From Paenibacillus glucanolyticus NBRC 15330 (GTDB lineage Bacteria; Bacillota; Bacilli; Paenibacillales; Paenibacillaceae): a stretch of 64,000 nucleotides of DNA. The stretch's first letter is position 1. Every line of letters begins with the position of its first letter. Below are positions 18,661-26,915 of this stretch, piece by piece. The stretch spans positions 124,001 through 188,000 of the forward strand of contig NZ_BIMC01000009.1 in NCBI RefSeq assembly GCF_004000885.1, read 5' to 3'. A program made the translations under genes and the position numbers. The notes under the pieces are model-generated. The model made no database searches. It was not told the origin of the DNA and saw nothing but the letters and a program-made list of their open reading frames with translations.

Positions 18661-18690
18661 GATAGTACCTATCAATAATGTGCGTACTAT
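18661..18690. promoter_or_regulatory. Candidate Rrf2 operator upstream of ridA
   Basis: Overlapping inverted repeats lie in the rrf2-ridA gap: GATAG-TAC-CTATC (18661-18673) and the wider pair ATAGTAC (18662-18668) / GTACTAT (18684-18690). A TATACT -10-like box follows at 18711-18716 for ridA. The regulator assignment comes from position only. Confidence 0.45.
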
Positions 18691-18746
18691 TTTTTTATAT
18701 ACTTTCAATCTATACTAACCTTACTTCAAGTAAAGGAGAGAAAAAA

Positions 18747-19130
18747 ATGACGAATATCAAAAGCTACAATCACAGTCTTTGGGATCACGGCATCACCCAG
18801 GGTTACTCCGTAAACGGAACTATCTACATTTCGGGGCAATTTTCCCACGACACGGAGGGCACGTTCGTTGGCAAAGGCGATATCGAGGCACAAACCCGGC
18901 AAACGCTGGAAAATCTAGATCGCGTACTGGCGGGATTTGATGTCACGAGGTCGAACCTCGCTTATGTGGAGATCTATTTAACAAACGCTGAAGAACATTT
19001 CGATCCGGTCATCAGACTGTTCAAGGAATACGTAGGACAACACCGGCCGGCTGGCTGTCTCCTCGGCGTGACCTATCTTGCGTCCGCTGAACAATGGATT
19101 GAAATAAGCGCCGTTGCACACACGGACTAA
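18747..19130 (+). CDS. RidA/YjgF-family protein
   Basis: A 127-residue trimeric-type Rid protein. GITQGYSVNGTIYISGQ at the N-terminus, GDIEAQTRQTLENLDRVLAGF (about 48-68), YVEIYLTNAEEHF and RPAGCLLGVTYLA (about 100-112) follow the family layout. In canonical RidA the Arg of the 'P.R..v' motif binds the imine/enamine carboxylate; here the corresponding stretch reads HRPAGCLLGV, where R is shifted and no exact R105 match is clear, so it may be a Rid subgroup other than RidA. AAAGGAG precedes the ATG at 18747. Confidence 0.82.
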   Translation: MTNIKSYNHSLWDHGITQGYSVNGTIYISGQFSHDTEGTFVGKGDIEAQTRQTLENLDRVLAGFDVTRSNLAYVEIYLTNAEEHFDPVIRLFKEYVGQHRPAGCLLGVTYLASAEQWIEISAVAHTD

Positions 19131-19216
19131 CTCGTCACCGTGGTCGGCACAGCAGGTGCGGCCCGAGCTTTGGATCACCCTCCGGTTTAGACAAAATTAT
19201 AGATCGTAAAAACACA

Positions 19217-19240
19217 AAAAGCCGCAACGATGCGGCTTTT
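19217..19240. terminator. Bidirectional terminator between ridA and the TetR gene
   Basis: AAAAGCCGCA (19217-19226) pairs with TGCGGCTTTT (19231-19240) around a 4-nt loop. T-runs follow on both strands, serving the convergent genes. Confidence 0.85.
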
Positions 19241-19282
19241 ACGTGTGTATCATTTTCTCGCAAGGCTGCTCCGGCCATTTCA

Positions 19283-19885
19283 TTATCGTTCAATCGATAT
19301 CCCCTTTAATAGCAGCTTGACCGCATTGACATGCAGAGCTGCATACTCGTCCCCGCTTAGATTTGGCATCGTTAGGCAGAGCTGCGTTGCTCCAGCCAAT
19401 GTGGACATTACACCAAAACTCAACGTTTCGATATCTTCATTAATAAAGACGCCTTGGTCGATCCCCGTTTGCAGCACTTGCCTTATTGCACGATAGGCTG
19501 CTTCTGTGATCTCTCTCAATGTAGCCAATGACTCGGATTCGCTAGAAAGTGTTCTGGCATACTCTTCGAGTGCTTGGACTAATGGACTTTCACAATCTCT
19601 GCCGAATAAATCAGCCATTTCAATCAGCTGTTCGCTGGGAGACGTGGAATGCTCCATCAAATGAAGCCACTTTTGTGACATTTGTTCCGCATGCTGGGTA
19701 AGCAATTGGAGAAAGAGCACCTCTTTATTTTTGAAATGATGATACAAATTGCCTTTACTCATCTGTGTCGATGCACACAAGTCGTCCATTGTGGCTCGGT
19801 CATAACCTTTTTCAATAAATAATAACTTGGCATGGTTTAATATGATCGTTTTTGCTTCTTCTGCTGGCAGTCGCCTTCTGGTCAT
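19283..19885 (-). CDS. TetR/AcrR-family repressor
   Basis: A 200-residue regulator with the usual N-terminal HTH: AKLLFIEKGYDRATMDDLCAS then TQMSKGNLYHHFKNKEVLFLQLL (about residues 18-60). The C-terminal ligand domain (EYARTLSSESESLATLREITEAAYRAIRQVLQTG) resembles YcdC-like C-terminal domains. It starts 17 nt after the CPBP protease frame ends, so both lie in one transcript whose promoter overlaps a 36-bp palindrome; autoregulation is likely. Confidence 0.9.
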   Translation of the reverse strand: MTRRRLPAEEAKTIILNHAKLLFIEKGYDRATMDDLCASTQMSKGNLYHHFKNKEVLFLQLLTQHAEQMSQKWLHLMEHSTSPSEQLIEMADLFGRDCESPLVQALEEYARTLSSESESLATLREITEAAYRAIRQVLQTGIDQGVFINEDIETLSFGVMSTLAGATQLCLTMPNLSGDEYAALHVNAVKLLLKGISIER

Positions 19886-19902
19886 ATGTTCCTCCCGGAA
19901 CC

Positions 19903-20759
19903 TTATGAACGGTTCCTTTGATGCTTGAAAAATTGAAAAGCCCCATATGTGATAACAATAGCAAAAATCCCAAAGAATGCAAACGGCATATCCAGCGTGT
20001 GACGGTATACAATGCTCTGCAGTCCCATATTATCCAACGTCGATGATCCATATCCCCAAATGGATGTATTAAAAATATTCGTGGCAAAATGGATCCCGAT
20101 GGGAGCAGCCAGACCATTGGTGTGGTAAGCAACGATTCCCAGAAAGAAGGCCCCCAGCAGGTAATACAACGGTCCAAAAATCCCATAGTTTAGCATTTCG
20201 GGATTAAAACCATGGATCAGGGCAAAGGTTAGGGAAGTGGCAAAGATGGACCAGAATACCCCGCCTCTTAATGATCTGAACATACGGTACATATAGCCTC
20301 TGAAGAAAATCTCTTCAGCAGCCTTTGCAGCAAAATCAAAGGAGCGGTAATGAGGAGTACACCTAACCATGGAAGCGGATCAAAATGAAGCGTAAAAGCT
20401 TGAGGATGTACGCCTATATCCACAAGCAAATACAGGATAAGGGCAAATAAATACCATAAAAAATAACGTACAAACTTCCGGAAATCAGGCCTATTACCTT
20501 CAAACAAAAATGTTCTAAAACGAATTTTGAAGAAATATCTGGTGACTAGGAAAACTCCGAGAATCAGGAAAACAAAGGACAAATACAGCGTGATCAGACC
20601 AGGCAGTCCTGAGCGAGTAGCGGGAATCAAGTTATGAAGCAGACTGAGCCACAATAAAGTGCCGCCCTGCCAAATCATAAAAATGATGATGAAGCCTGCT
20701 AAAGATTTGACGCTGAACGGTATCAGCGGTTGAAGGCCATATTTTTTTTCCAATGACAT
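19903..20759 (-). pseudogene. CPBP intramembrane metalloprotease, frameshifted
   Basis: Two overlapping frames give one CPBP (Abi) protein. The 5' frame (20759-20268) holds four membrane helices and reads to DPLPWLGVLLITAPLILLQ, then falls out of register. The 3' frame (to 19903) restarts at the catalytic AAEEIFFRGYMYR and carries the other motifs FALIHG and HFATNIFN. One extra A in the CAAAGG run near 20338 would give an uninterrupted protein of about 285 residues. So either the gene is inactivated by a 1-nt deletion, or there is a sequencing error or slippage. Family members process peptides or bacteriocin-type substrates in the membrane. ATG at 20759 follows GGGTGA. Confidence 0.8.
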
Positions 20760-20772
20760 TCACCCATCTCTC

Positions 20773-20808
20773 ATTTTATTTACCGACTATATAGTCGGTA
20801 AATAAAAT
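20773..20808. promoter_or_regulatory. 36-bp perfect palindrome, probable TetR operator
   Basis: Positions 20773-20790 are the exact reverse complement of 20791-20808; the core is ACCGACTATATAGTCGGT. It overlaps the -10 box and start point of the promoter for the CPBP-TetR transcript. Core sequences of this kind (GACCGAC/GTCGGTC-like) are common TetR operators. Confidence 0.85.
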
Positions 20809-20834
20809 ATACATAGCTGATTTTGGTCTGTCAA
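20806..20834 (-). promoter_or_regulatory. Promoter of the CPBP-TetR unit
   Basis: On the minus strand a consensus -35 TTGACA (20834-20829) and a -10 TATATT (20811-20806) are separated by 17 nt, with the palindromic operator immediately downstream. Confidence 0.85.
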
Positions 20835-20947
20835 CATTGAACAAGAGTTTTGACGCTCACTTATCTTTGCACTTCTCCACATATGTTCACAAACACTGGA
20901 TAACTTTCATGGAATATGCGACTTAAATTCAATTTACACGAATCTAG

Positions 20948-21047
20948 CGTGGATAATGTTCATAACTCTGTGTATAAAGAACTCCAAAACGATGTTATGC
21001 ACAGTCCATTAAGAGTCTCACTGCTGTGAGAGCTTGAATTATCCACA
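20948..21047. promoter_or_regulatory. Cluster of DnaA boxes
   Basis: Three perfect matches to the TTATNCACA DnaA box lie within 80 nt of an otherwise empty gap: TGTGTATAA (20969-20977, reverse), TTATGCACA (20995-21003) and TTATCCACA (21039-21047). A fourth, CGTGGATAA (20948-20956, reverse), differs at one base. The gap 20835-21088 holds no gene. Bacillus carries several such DnaA-box clusters away from oriC that titrate DnaA and limit initiation; that role is inferred here. Confidence 0.65.
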
Positions 21048-21088
21048 ATATAGAATTTGGATTTTTCTGCATATCGCTAAGGTATATT

Positions 21089-21130
21089 AAAAAAAGCGAA
21101 GACAAGGGAAGCTCCTCCCTGTCTTCGCTT
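21089..21130 (-). terminator. Terminator of the RNase H-HAD unit
   Basis: On the minus strand AAGCGAAGACA-GGGA (21130-21116) pairs with TCCC-TTGTCTTCGCTT (21109-21094), giving a stem of about 15 bp with one bulge, and a run of T follows (21095-21089). Confidence 0.85.
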
Positions 21131-21188
21131 ATGAATTTAGGCCTGCCCGCGGCAGCGCCCGATTTCGGGTCATATGATGTAACCTGTC

Positions 21189-21971
21189 CTATATCAGGCC
21201 CGCATACTCCAATCCATGGCGAATGCCGCCATCGTTCACATGCCTGGTTACATAATCAGCAAGCGGCTTCACTTCCTCATGCGCATTATCCATGGCAATA
21301 CCGAGCCCTACATAAGACAGCATTTCCTTGTCGTTAAGCCCGTCCCCGAAGGCCACGGCTTCCTCGGCGGTAATCCCGAGATGCTTCAGCACAGCCTCGA
21401 TCCCCTTGGCTTTCGAACCGCCTCCCGGAATGACATCCATAGCGACCCGATGCCAGCGCACAAAGCTCACATCGCTGAACGGAGCCTCTGCAGAGGTATA
21501 CAGCTCTTCCTCATGCGCCTCACAGTACAGCAGCGCTTGATATACCTTGGCCTCTTTCCAATAGCTGCTGCGGTATCCAGGAACTTCGACCCTCAGATCG
21601 TAGAAAGACTCGGCAACATACGGATGCTCCTCATGGTTTGCAAATCCCGCTTCCGCACCTTGCATCACAATCGGGTGATTGTGCGCAAGCGCCGTATTTT
21701 CCAACAGCTCCAGCGTCTTCTCGGAGATCGGGTGCTCGTATACCGCTTTCCCTTGATACACGACATAAGATCCGTTAAAACTTACGAAGGAATCGACACC
21801 TAGCTGCCTAGCATAATGCTCAAAATAGTACGGCGCCCGCCCTGTGGCAATAAAAACGTCGATCCCGTTCTTTTTCAACTGATGAATCGCATCGATCGTA
21901 TCCTGTGGAATTTCCTTCTCTTCATTCACAAGCGTTCCATCTATATCAAAAAACACGGCTTTGTACGTCAT
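21189..21971 (-). CDS. Cof-type HAD-IIB hydrolase
   Basis: A 260-residue haloacid-dehalogenase-superfamily phosphatase of the Cof group with a C2b cap. Motif I is FFDIDGTLV (nucleophile Asp, residues 7-15), motif II FNGSYVV (SFNGS), motif III Lys in GGSKAKGIEAVLKHLGI (about 193-209) and motif IV FGDGLNDKEML (about 217-227). Relatives dephosphorylate sugar phosphates, flavin or nucleotide intermediates; substrate not predictable. It lies 29 nt after the RNase H gene. Confidence 0.92.
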   Translation of the reverse strand: MTYKAVFFDIDGTLVNEEKEIPQDTIDAIHQLKKNGIDVFIATGRAPYYFEHYARQLGVDSFVSFNGSYVVYQGKAVYEHPISEKTLELLENTALAHNHPIVMQGAEAGFANHEEHPYVAESFYDLRVEVPGYRSSYWKEAKVYQALLYCEAHEEELYTSAEAPFSDVSFVRWHRVAMDVIPGGGSKAKGIEAVLKHLGITAEEAVAFGDGLNDKEMLSYVGLGIAMDNAHEEVKPLADYVTRHVNDGGIRHGLEYAGLI

Positions 21972-22000
21972 CGTATGGTTTCCTCCTGTTAATTTTCTCT

Positions 22001-22663
22001 TTATTTGCGCCCGTAATCGGCCTTAATCTCTCCCCAGCTCTTCGTCTGCCATTTCAACACCTTGTTCTCATAGGTATTGGTTCTAAGCCAGTGCTCTGCC
22101 CGGTCCACCAGATCCCAGATTTCCTTGGTTGATGCATCCCGCGGGAGTGTAGACACCACCTTCTTCTGCTTCAGCCACTTGAGCGCATTCATGGAATCGC
22201 TGTACACCGTTTTGGTGCTTCCTATTTTCTTTAAATAAGCTAACGCATGAACGATCGCCAGAAACTCGCCGAGGTTATTCGTCCCCTTCTGGATGGGTCC
22301 GCATGAGAATAGAATATCCCCGGTTTGAGTATCTACACCCTTATATTCCACAGGTCCCGGATTTCCCCGCGTTCCCACGTCCACTGAGATGCTATCGTAA
22401 TCGATCTCTCCCGGATCTATGTCAGGTGAAGCACTGCTTCGCTTGAAACCCTTGGATGCTGAACTTCCGGCACCGCTTCCGGACTGCTGTCCCCAGTAAT
22501 TCTTATAGCCCGCAGCATAAGCCTTCTCCGCTTCGCTTCGGGATTCGAACGCCTTGAATTTAGCGCCAGTAAACTGGTTCACCTGCTGCTGGCATTCGGC
22601 CCAGCTTGTATAAATTCCGGGCACCTTACCTACCCAGACTACATAAAATTTCTGCTTCGCCAT
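22001..22663 (-). CDS. rnhA: Ribonuclease H (RNase HI type with viroplasmin-like N-terminal domain)
   Basis: A 220-residue enzyme of two domains. Residues about 1-50 (FYVVWVGKVPGIYTSWAECQQQVNQF) form a caulimovirus viroplasmin/RNase H1 hybrid-binding domain, and after a Ser/Gly linker residues about 85-220 form the RNase H fold. Catalytic acidic residues are in ISVDVGTRGNPGP, NLGEFLAIVHAL, VYSDSMNALKW and the C-terminal ADYGRK, as in the Bacillus halodurans enzyme. Two adjacent ATG codons exist; the one at 22663 has better spacing to GGAGG. It removes RNA from RNA:DNA hybrids. Confidence 0.93.
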   Translation of the reverse strand: MAKQKFYVVWVGKVPGIYTSWAECQQQVNQFTGAKFKAFESRSEAEKAYAAGYKNYWGQQSGSGAGSSASKGFKRSSASPDIDPGEIDYDSISVDVGTRGNPGPVEYKGVDTQTGDILFSCGPIQKGTNNLGEFLAIVHALAYLKKIGSTKTVYSDSMNALKWLKQKKVVSTLPRDASTKEIWDLVDRAEHWLRTNTYENKVLKWQTKSWGEIKADYGRK

Positions 22664-22691
22664 CATAAACCTCCATCCTGAGCTAACCTCT

Positions 22692-22916
22692 CTAGCGTAC
22701 TATATCACATCCCCCAAAACCAACAAAAAAAGCGCCATCGTCTCCGATCCGCTTTCTGTGTTTGACCTTATGCAATTGTTCTTGTTTCGTAGGTTTGACT
22801 CTCACATGCTGTGACAGTGAACTATAATCTTCATTGGTCTTTCTCATCATCGCGGCTGACCATGTGCCGGCACGTTCCGCTTGGCGGAGCGCTTTTTGTG
22901 TTTTGGTACGGGCCAT
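22692..22916 (-). CDS. Small basic protein of unknown function
   Basis: A 74-residue, strongly basic protein that begins MARTKTQKALRQAERAG and has a Lys/Arg/His-rich middle (KQEQLHKVKHRKRIG). It resembles in outline the short MAR(T/S)K...HRKR proteins found widely in Bacillus and Paenibacillus whose role is unknown. AAGGAG lies 11 nt before the ATG at 22916. It may bind nucleic acid, judged only from charge. Confidence 0.6.
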   Translation of the reverse strand: MARTKTQKALRQAERAGTWSAAMMRKTNEDYSSLSQHVRVKPTKQEQLHKVKHRKRIGDDGAFFVGFGGCDIVR

Positions 22917-23022
22917 GAGGCTCACACTCCTTATATTATGGAATTCCCCTATATTGTACGGCAAACCCGAAGGGAATGGAACGAAAAGCTCGCGCAGACT
23001 CCCACTCCCTTTACACAGCTGT

Positions 23023-23691
23023 TCATTTCCATCCATCAAACGCAAGGGCCTTGTCCCGATAAACGATCTTCACTCCGTCATGCGTCTGGTATTCCAGCCC
23101 GTTCAGCTTCGCCTCAGCCTCGTCATCACGTTCGTCACTTCCGATCGTGACCTTATCCTGATCTACATTCGTGATGGTCCACGATCCGCTCGCGTTGTCC
23201 AGCGAATATCTTCGGTTCGTCTGCGACAGCAGTCTCTCCTTCAGCTCCCTGGATTCCGAGACGTAGACATAGACACCATCTGCCCCTTCGCTTCCATAAG
23301 GCTCCGAAACGCGGAGAACGGCCTTCTCCTCGTCCATCCCCATAGAATGAATCAGCCCGAGCATATGCTCCTTGTGCTTCTCGTACTCCTCCTTGGGCAT
23401 CCCCATCAAATCCGCAGCACGATATTCCTTCTCGTTATATCCGAAAATAATGCGGTCGCTGATAACATCCCTGTACGAATCGCTGACAATCCCGTCCAGC
23501 TCCGCCTGATACTTCGGGTAGTCCATCTGAAAATGCAGCAATTTATATTCGGCCGTCTCCAGCTGCTCAACCTGCTTCACAATTTGTTCCTTCTCCGGAT
23601 CCGACAGAGCTGACTCGCTGCACGCGGACAATGCCAGCACAGATAACGCTGCAAGCAGCGATAATAATAAAGATTTCATATTTTGTCTCAT
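23023..23691 (-). CDS. Hypothetical lipoprotein
   Basis: A 222-residue secreted lipoprotein. The signal MKSLLLSLLAALSVLALSAC has a classic lipobox LSAC. The mature part begins with an acidic helical segment (EKEQIVKQVEQLETAEYKLLHFQ), followed by mixed alpha/beta sequence with no family I recognise. GGGGAGG is 9 nt before the ATG at 23691, which removes 23 extra upstream codons. It is divergent from a WYL regulator. Confidence 0.8.
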   Translation of the reverse strand: MRQNMKSLLLSLLAALSVLALSACSESALSDPEKEQIVKQVEQLETAEYKLLHFQMDYPKYQAELDGIVSDSYRDVISDRIIFGYNEKEYRAADLMGMPKEEYEKHKEHMLGLIHSMGMDEEKAVLRVSEPYGSEGADGVYVYVSESRELKERLLSQTNRRYSLDNASGSWTITNVDQDKVTIGSDERDDEAEAKLNGLEYQTHDGVKIVYRDKALAFDGWK

Positions 23692-23785
23692 CTGTGTCTT
23701 CCTCCCCTTTCTTTCTATAAAGCTATGATATAATACGGAATCATTGGAGAATAGACCCAATAAGGATAGGAGGGTTCAACCCGAT

Positions 23786-24742
23786 ATGAAATTGGAGCGG
23801 CTCATATCCATGATTTATATGCTGCTGAACAACGAAATTCTCTCGGCGTCTGCCTTGGCTGAGAAATATAACGTATCCCAGAGAACCATTTATCGGGACA
23901 TTGACGCAATCTGCGCAGCCGGCATTCCGGTTGTATCCTATCAAGGGGTGAACGGCGGATATGGCATCATGGAACAATATAAGATGGACAGAAGCCTGCT
24001 TGGCTCTTACGACGTCAGCGCCTTAATCACGATCCTGCACAGCATGTCAACCGTGTTTGAGGATGAACGGGCAATGGATACCATACAGCGGCTGCAGACC
24101 ATTGACCGTTCCGGCAGCTCTGCATCGCGAGGATTGTCCATGGATATCGGGAGCTGGCGGTCACACCATGAATCGCTTCGTCTTCTGCGCGGCGCCATTA
24201 CGGATCAACACGTGATTTCCTTTCAATACATCAGCGCCAAAAATGAGCGGATTTACAGGAAGGTTGAGCCCCTTCGGCTTATGTATAAATATAGCGTCTG
24301 GTATGTGTACGGATTCTGCAGAACCCGGGCCGACTACCGGGAATTCCGCATATCAAGAATGTCGGAGCTCTCTGCATCCGCTGAGCCCTTTCAGCGCAAA
24401 CATTCGGAGGAGCACACCCAAGGCCCCCATCTTCAAGAGCGGCAGCACCACAGGAACGAAACGCATGCATGGAAAGCTTCCTCAGATGGCATTGAAGTCG
24501 TGCTGCATGTATCAACTCAAGCTTTGGCGAAGGCAATGGACCATTTCTATGATGTCCAGCGGGAATTTTGTGAGGACGGATCACTCCGCCTTACATTTAA
24601 AATCGACCATCCGGACTCCGGGTGGCTCTGGTCCACCCTGCTGAGCTTTGGTGAGGATATCGAGATCATAGAGCCTGCCAGCTTAAGGACACGCATGCAA
24701 TCCAAGCTAGAAAAAATGCTGCGGCTTTATGCAAAAGTATGA
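23786..24742 (+). CDS. HTH-WYL transcriptional regulator (YafY/YobV type)
   Basis: A 318-residue regulator. The N-terminal HTH_11 is clear (SASALAEKYNVSQRTIYRDIDAI, about residues 19-41), followed by GGYGIMEQYK. The WYL domain spans about residues 130-215 with VISFQYIS, RKVEPLRLMYKYSVWYVYGFC (the WYL-equivalent WYVYGF) and a C-terminal WCX domain (GIEVVLHVSTQ). ATG at 23786 is supported by AGGAGGG. WYL proteins often bind nucleotides or nucleic acid as ligands; the target is probably the neighbouring DinB gene or its own promoter. Confidence 0.9.
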   Translation: MKLERLISMIYMLLNNEILSASALAEKYNVSQRTIYRDIDAICAAGIPVVSYQGVNGGYGIMEQYKMDRSLLGSYDVSALITILHSMSTVFEDERAMDTIQRLQTIDRSGSSASRGLSMDIGSWRSHHESLRLLRGAITDQHVISFQYISAKNERIYRKVEPLRLMYKYSVWYVYGFCRTRADYREFRISRMSELSASAEPFQRKHSEEHTQGPHLQERQHHRNETHAWKASSDGIEVVLHVSTQALAKAMDHFYDVQREFCEDGSLRLTFKIDHPDSGWLWSTLLSFGEDIEIIEPASLRTRMQSKLEKMLRLYAKV

Positions 24743-24764
24743 CAGTCCGCTGTCATACTTTTTT
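24733..24764 (+). terminator. Terminator of the WYL regulator gene
   Basis: AAGTATGACA (24735-24744) pairs with TGTCATACTT (24751-24760), followed by T residues. The stop codon lies inside the stem. Confidence 0.85.
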
Positions 24765-24811
24765 ATTTACACTGATCTCAACAAAACCAAATCACGAAGC
24801 TAAAGGGGACA

Positions 24812-25339
24812 ATGCTCATGAATTATCCCGTCAAAATGTATGAATACCATGCTTGGGCGAATCAAGCCATATTCAACCGTCTGCTGGAGCTGCCGGGCGA
24901 TGTATACAACCGGAAAATAACGAGCATTTTCCCGACCGTATCCGAGGCGTTGACTCACATCTACACAACGGATCTCGGTTGGATGAAGATATTGTCCGGG
25001 ACGGACATGAACGCTGCTTTAGCGGATGCCTACCTGCTTCGCGAGAAGCTGGAAACAATTTTGCTGGAGGACCTGAATCTTCGGTTTATCGAGCTGTCAG
25101 AACAATTCACGGCCTTTCTGTCTCAGCATCCGGATCTTGAGCAGAGCATTCGGCTGGATAATCCCTATGCCGGCATCCGGGATACCCGCTTCTCCGAAAT
25201 CGTGCTGCACATCGTGAATCATGGCACCTACCGTCGGGGAAATATTACCGCCATGCTGCGCCAGCTCGGAAGCTCCTCCACGATGACCGATTACGCTTTT
25301 TTTTGGTACCGGAGTGAGTCGGAGCAGGTCCTCAAGTGA
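24812..25339 (+). CDS. DinB-family protein
   Basis: A 175-residue four-helix-bundle protein of the DinB superfamily. The putative metal His residues are in YEYHAWANQAIFNRL (about 10-24), LTHIYTTDLGWM (about 47-58) and LHIVNHGTYRRGNITAMLRQLG (about 132-153), the classic H(x)nH spacing. AAAGGGG lies before two possible ATG codons (24812 and 24818). It follows a WYL regulator on the same strand after a terminator; thiol-transferase activity is known for some relatives. Confidence 0.88.
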   Translation: MLMNYPVKMYEYHAWANQAIFNRLLELPGDVYNRKITSIFPTVSEALTHIYTTDLGWMKILSGTDMNAALADAYLLREKLETILLEDLNLRFIELSEQFTAFLSQHPDLEQSIRLDNPYAGIRDTRFSEIVLHIVNHGTYRRGNITAMLRQLGSSSTMTDYAFFWYRSESEQVLK

Positions 25340-25422
25340 GGATTTGAAGAATCGAAAGCTCCTTTCTTGACTCGCAAGTGGCTAGCTGTTCCTACTGTAC
25401 GAAACCCGACATACTGCCATAT

Positions 25423-25462
25423 AAAAAAAGCCTGCTTCGAAAAACCAGGTTCCGAGCAGGCT
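25423..25462 (-). terminator. Terminator of the ehu-ect operon
   Basis: On the minus strand AGCCTGCTCG (25462-25453) pairs with CGAAGCAGGCT (25439-25429) and is followed by seven T. It is placed 18 nt after the stop of the UPF0316 gene, which marks that gene as the last of the operon. Confidence 0.85.
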
Positions 25463-25479
25463 ATGCCTTGTCACGCGTT

Positions 25480-26010
25480 CTATAATTTGCGACCTTCCGT
25501 CAACCGCACCCAGAAGCCGCCTTTGAAGCTTTTCGGTTCATGAGAGATGATAAACGCCTGCGGCGACATTTTGCCCAGCGTCTCCATCAGACGGCGCTCG
25601 TTCTTCCGTTTCACGAGAACCTGCAGCACGAGCCGCTTGCCGTCCTTGCCATCCGCTTCCCATGCGGTCACGCCGTATCCCTTCTCCCTCAGGTTCATCG
25701 CCAGGTTGGTCTCTACGGAATTTACAATGACCTGTACCACGATGTACCCGAGTGCCAAATACTCCTCGATCCGGCTGCCGGCATATACCCCAAGGCCGAA
25801 GCCCAGGCAATAAGCCGCCATATTAAAGGGATTGTCCAGATTTTGCAGAACAAGATTCAGGCCGAGCAAGTAAACGAATACCTCCAGCATGGCAAGAAGA
25901 GAGGCTACCCCTCTTCTGCCTTTGATCATCAGAATCAAGCGCAGCGTAAAAATGGAGACATAGACTACGTTGATGCCGATGATCGAGCCGATAAGCGACA
26001 GCGAGATCAT
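25480..26010 (-). CDS. UPF0316 membrane protein (DUF5698/DUF2179) coupled to ectD
   Basis: A 176-residue protein with three N-terminal membrane helices (about residues 5-27, 38-55, 63-80) and a soluble C-terminal DUF2179-like domain (about 95-170, NSVETNLAMNLREKGYGVTAWEADGKDGKRLVLQVLVKRK). It matches the UPF0316/YebE layout. Its ATG overlaps the ectD stop in an ATGA, so translation is coupled, and the operon terminator lies directly after it. No function is established for the family; the context suggests a part in osmolyte physiology or in sensing linked to ectoine. Confidence 0.88.
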   Translation of the reverse strand: MISLSLIGSIIGINVVYVSIFTLRLILMIKGRRGVASLLAMLEVFVYLLGLNLVLQNLDNPFNMAAYCLGFGLGVYAGSRIEEYLALGYIVVQVIVNSVETNLAMNLREKGYGVTAWEADGKDGKRLVLQVLVKRKNERRLMETLGKMSPQAFIISHEPKSFKGGFWVRLTEGRKL

Positions 26011-26915
26011 CGAGAATCACGGGCAGCAATGTACTCCGGCCTAGGGCTCTGACCCGAGTAGGGCTGAACGATCTTATTTTCCACGCTGTTATAGACCATG
26101 AAAATATTGCTGCGCGGCATAGGCGTGATATTGCTGTTCGAGCCGTGCATAATGTTGCAGTCAAACAGCACGATCGATCCCGCTTTGCCAACAGGTGTAT
26201 CAATTCCGCCTTCCTTCACCAAGCGTGTCAGACTGTCATGGTCAGGAACGCCATATTCCTGCTTGCGCAGCGAATCCTTGAAGTGATTATCCGGTGTCTT
26301 GCCAACGCAAGCCACAAACTCCTTATGGGATCCAGGCACGACCATGAGCGGGCCATTAAAGGGATAGTTATCCTCTAGTGCGATGGAGCAGCTCAAAGCC
26401 CTCATCCGCGGCATGCCGTCCTCCACGTGCCACGTTTCGAAATCGGAGTGCCAGTAGAACTCCTTGCCCGTAAAACCCGGCTTGTAATTGATGCGCGATT
26501 GATGGATATAGGTCTCGCTTCCCAGCAGATATTCCACAATGGCCAGGAGTCTCGGATGCTGGGACAGCTCCTGGAATACCGCATGGCTGTGATGCACCGC
26601 GAACACCGAACGCACTTCGTCACCGCCTGGCTCTCGAATAACTTCATCCTTCTCCGACTCTCTCGCGGTCACCTGCAGACTGCGGGCTTCCGCCTGATAG
26701 TGCTGCAGTTCCTCCCGATCGAAGAAACCTTCCAGAAACAAATATCCGTTGCGCTCATAGAATTCGGATTGCTCCAGTGTTATAGAAGCATCCGGTGTCC
26801 AGTCCGAATACACCACAGGATCCTGTCTCTTTAAGAGTCTTGGCTCTGAATGCAATCTCGAAGGATAAACGTCCATCTCTTTTTCCTGAAAGGCCGATAC
26901 CTGATTATGACTCAT
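26007..26915 (-). CDS. ectD: Ectoine hydroxylase
   Basis: A 302-residue non-heme Fe(II)/2-oxoglutarate dioxygenase that converts ectoine to 5-hydroxyectoine. The EctD signature is present: FYWHSDFETWHVEDGMPRMR (about residues 153-172), holding the iron ligands His and Asp, and the third ligand His lies in CNIMHGSNSN (about 256). NGPLMVVPGSHKEFV and RSNIFMVYNS (2-oxoglutarate Arg) also match. Its ATG overlaps the ectC stop by 4 nt and its stop overlaps the UPF0316 start by 4 nt. Confidence 0.96.
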   Translation of the reverse strand: MSHNQVSAFQEKEMDVYPSRLHSEPRLLKRQDPVVYSDWTPDASITLEQSEFYERNGYLFLEGFFDREELQHYQAEARSLQVTARESEKDEVIREPGGDEVRSVFAVHHSHAVFQELSQHPRLLAIVEYLLGSETYIHQSRINYKPGFTGKEFYWHSDFETWHVEDGMPRMRALSCSIALEDNYPFNGPLMVVPGSHKEFVACVGKTPDNHFKDSLRKQEYGVPDHDSLTRLVKEGGIDTPVGKAGSIVLFDCNIMHGSNSNITPMPRSNIFMVYNSVENKIVQPYSGQSPRPEYIAARDSR

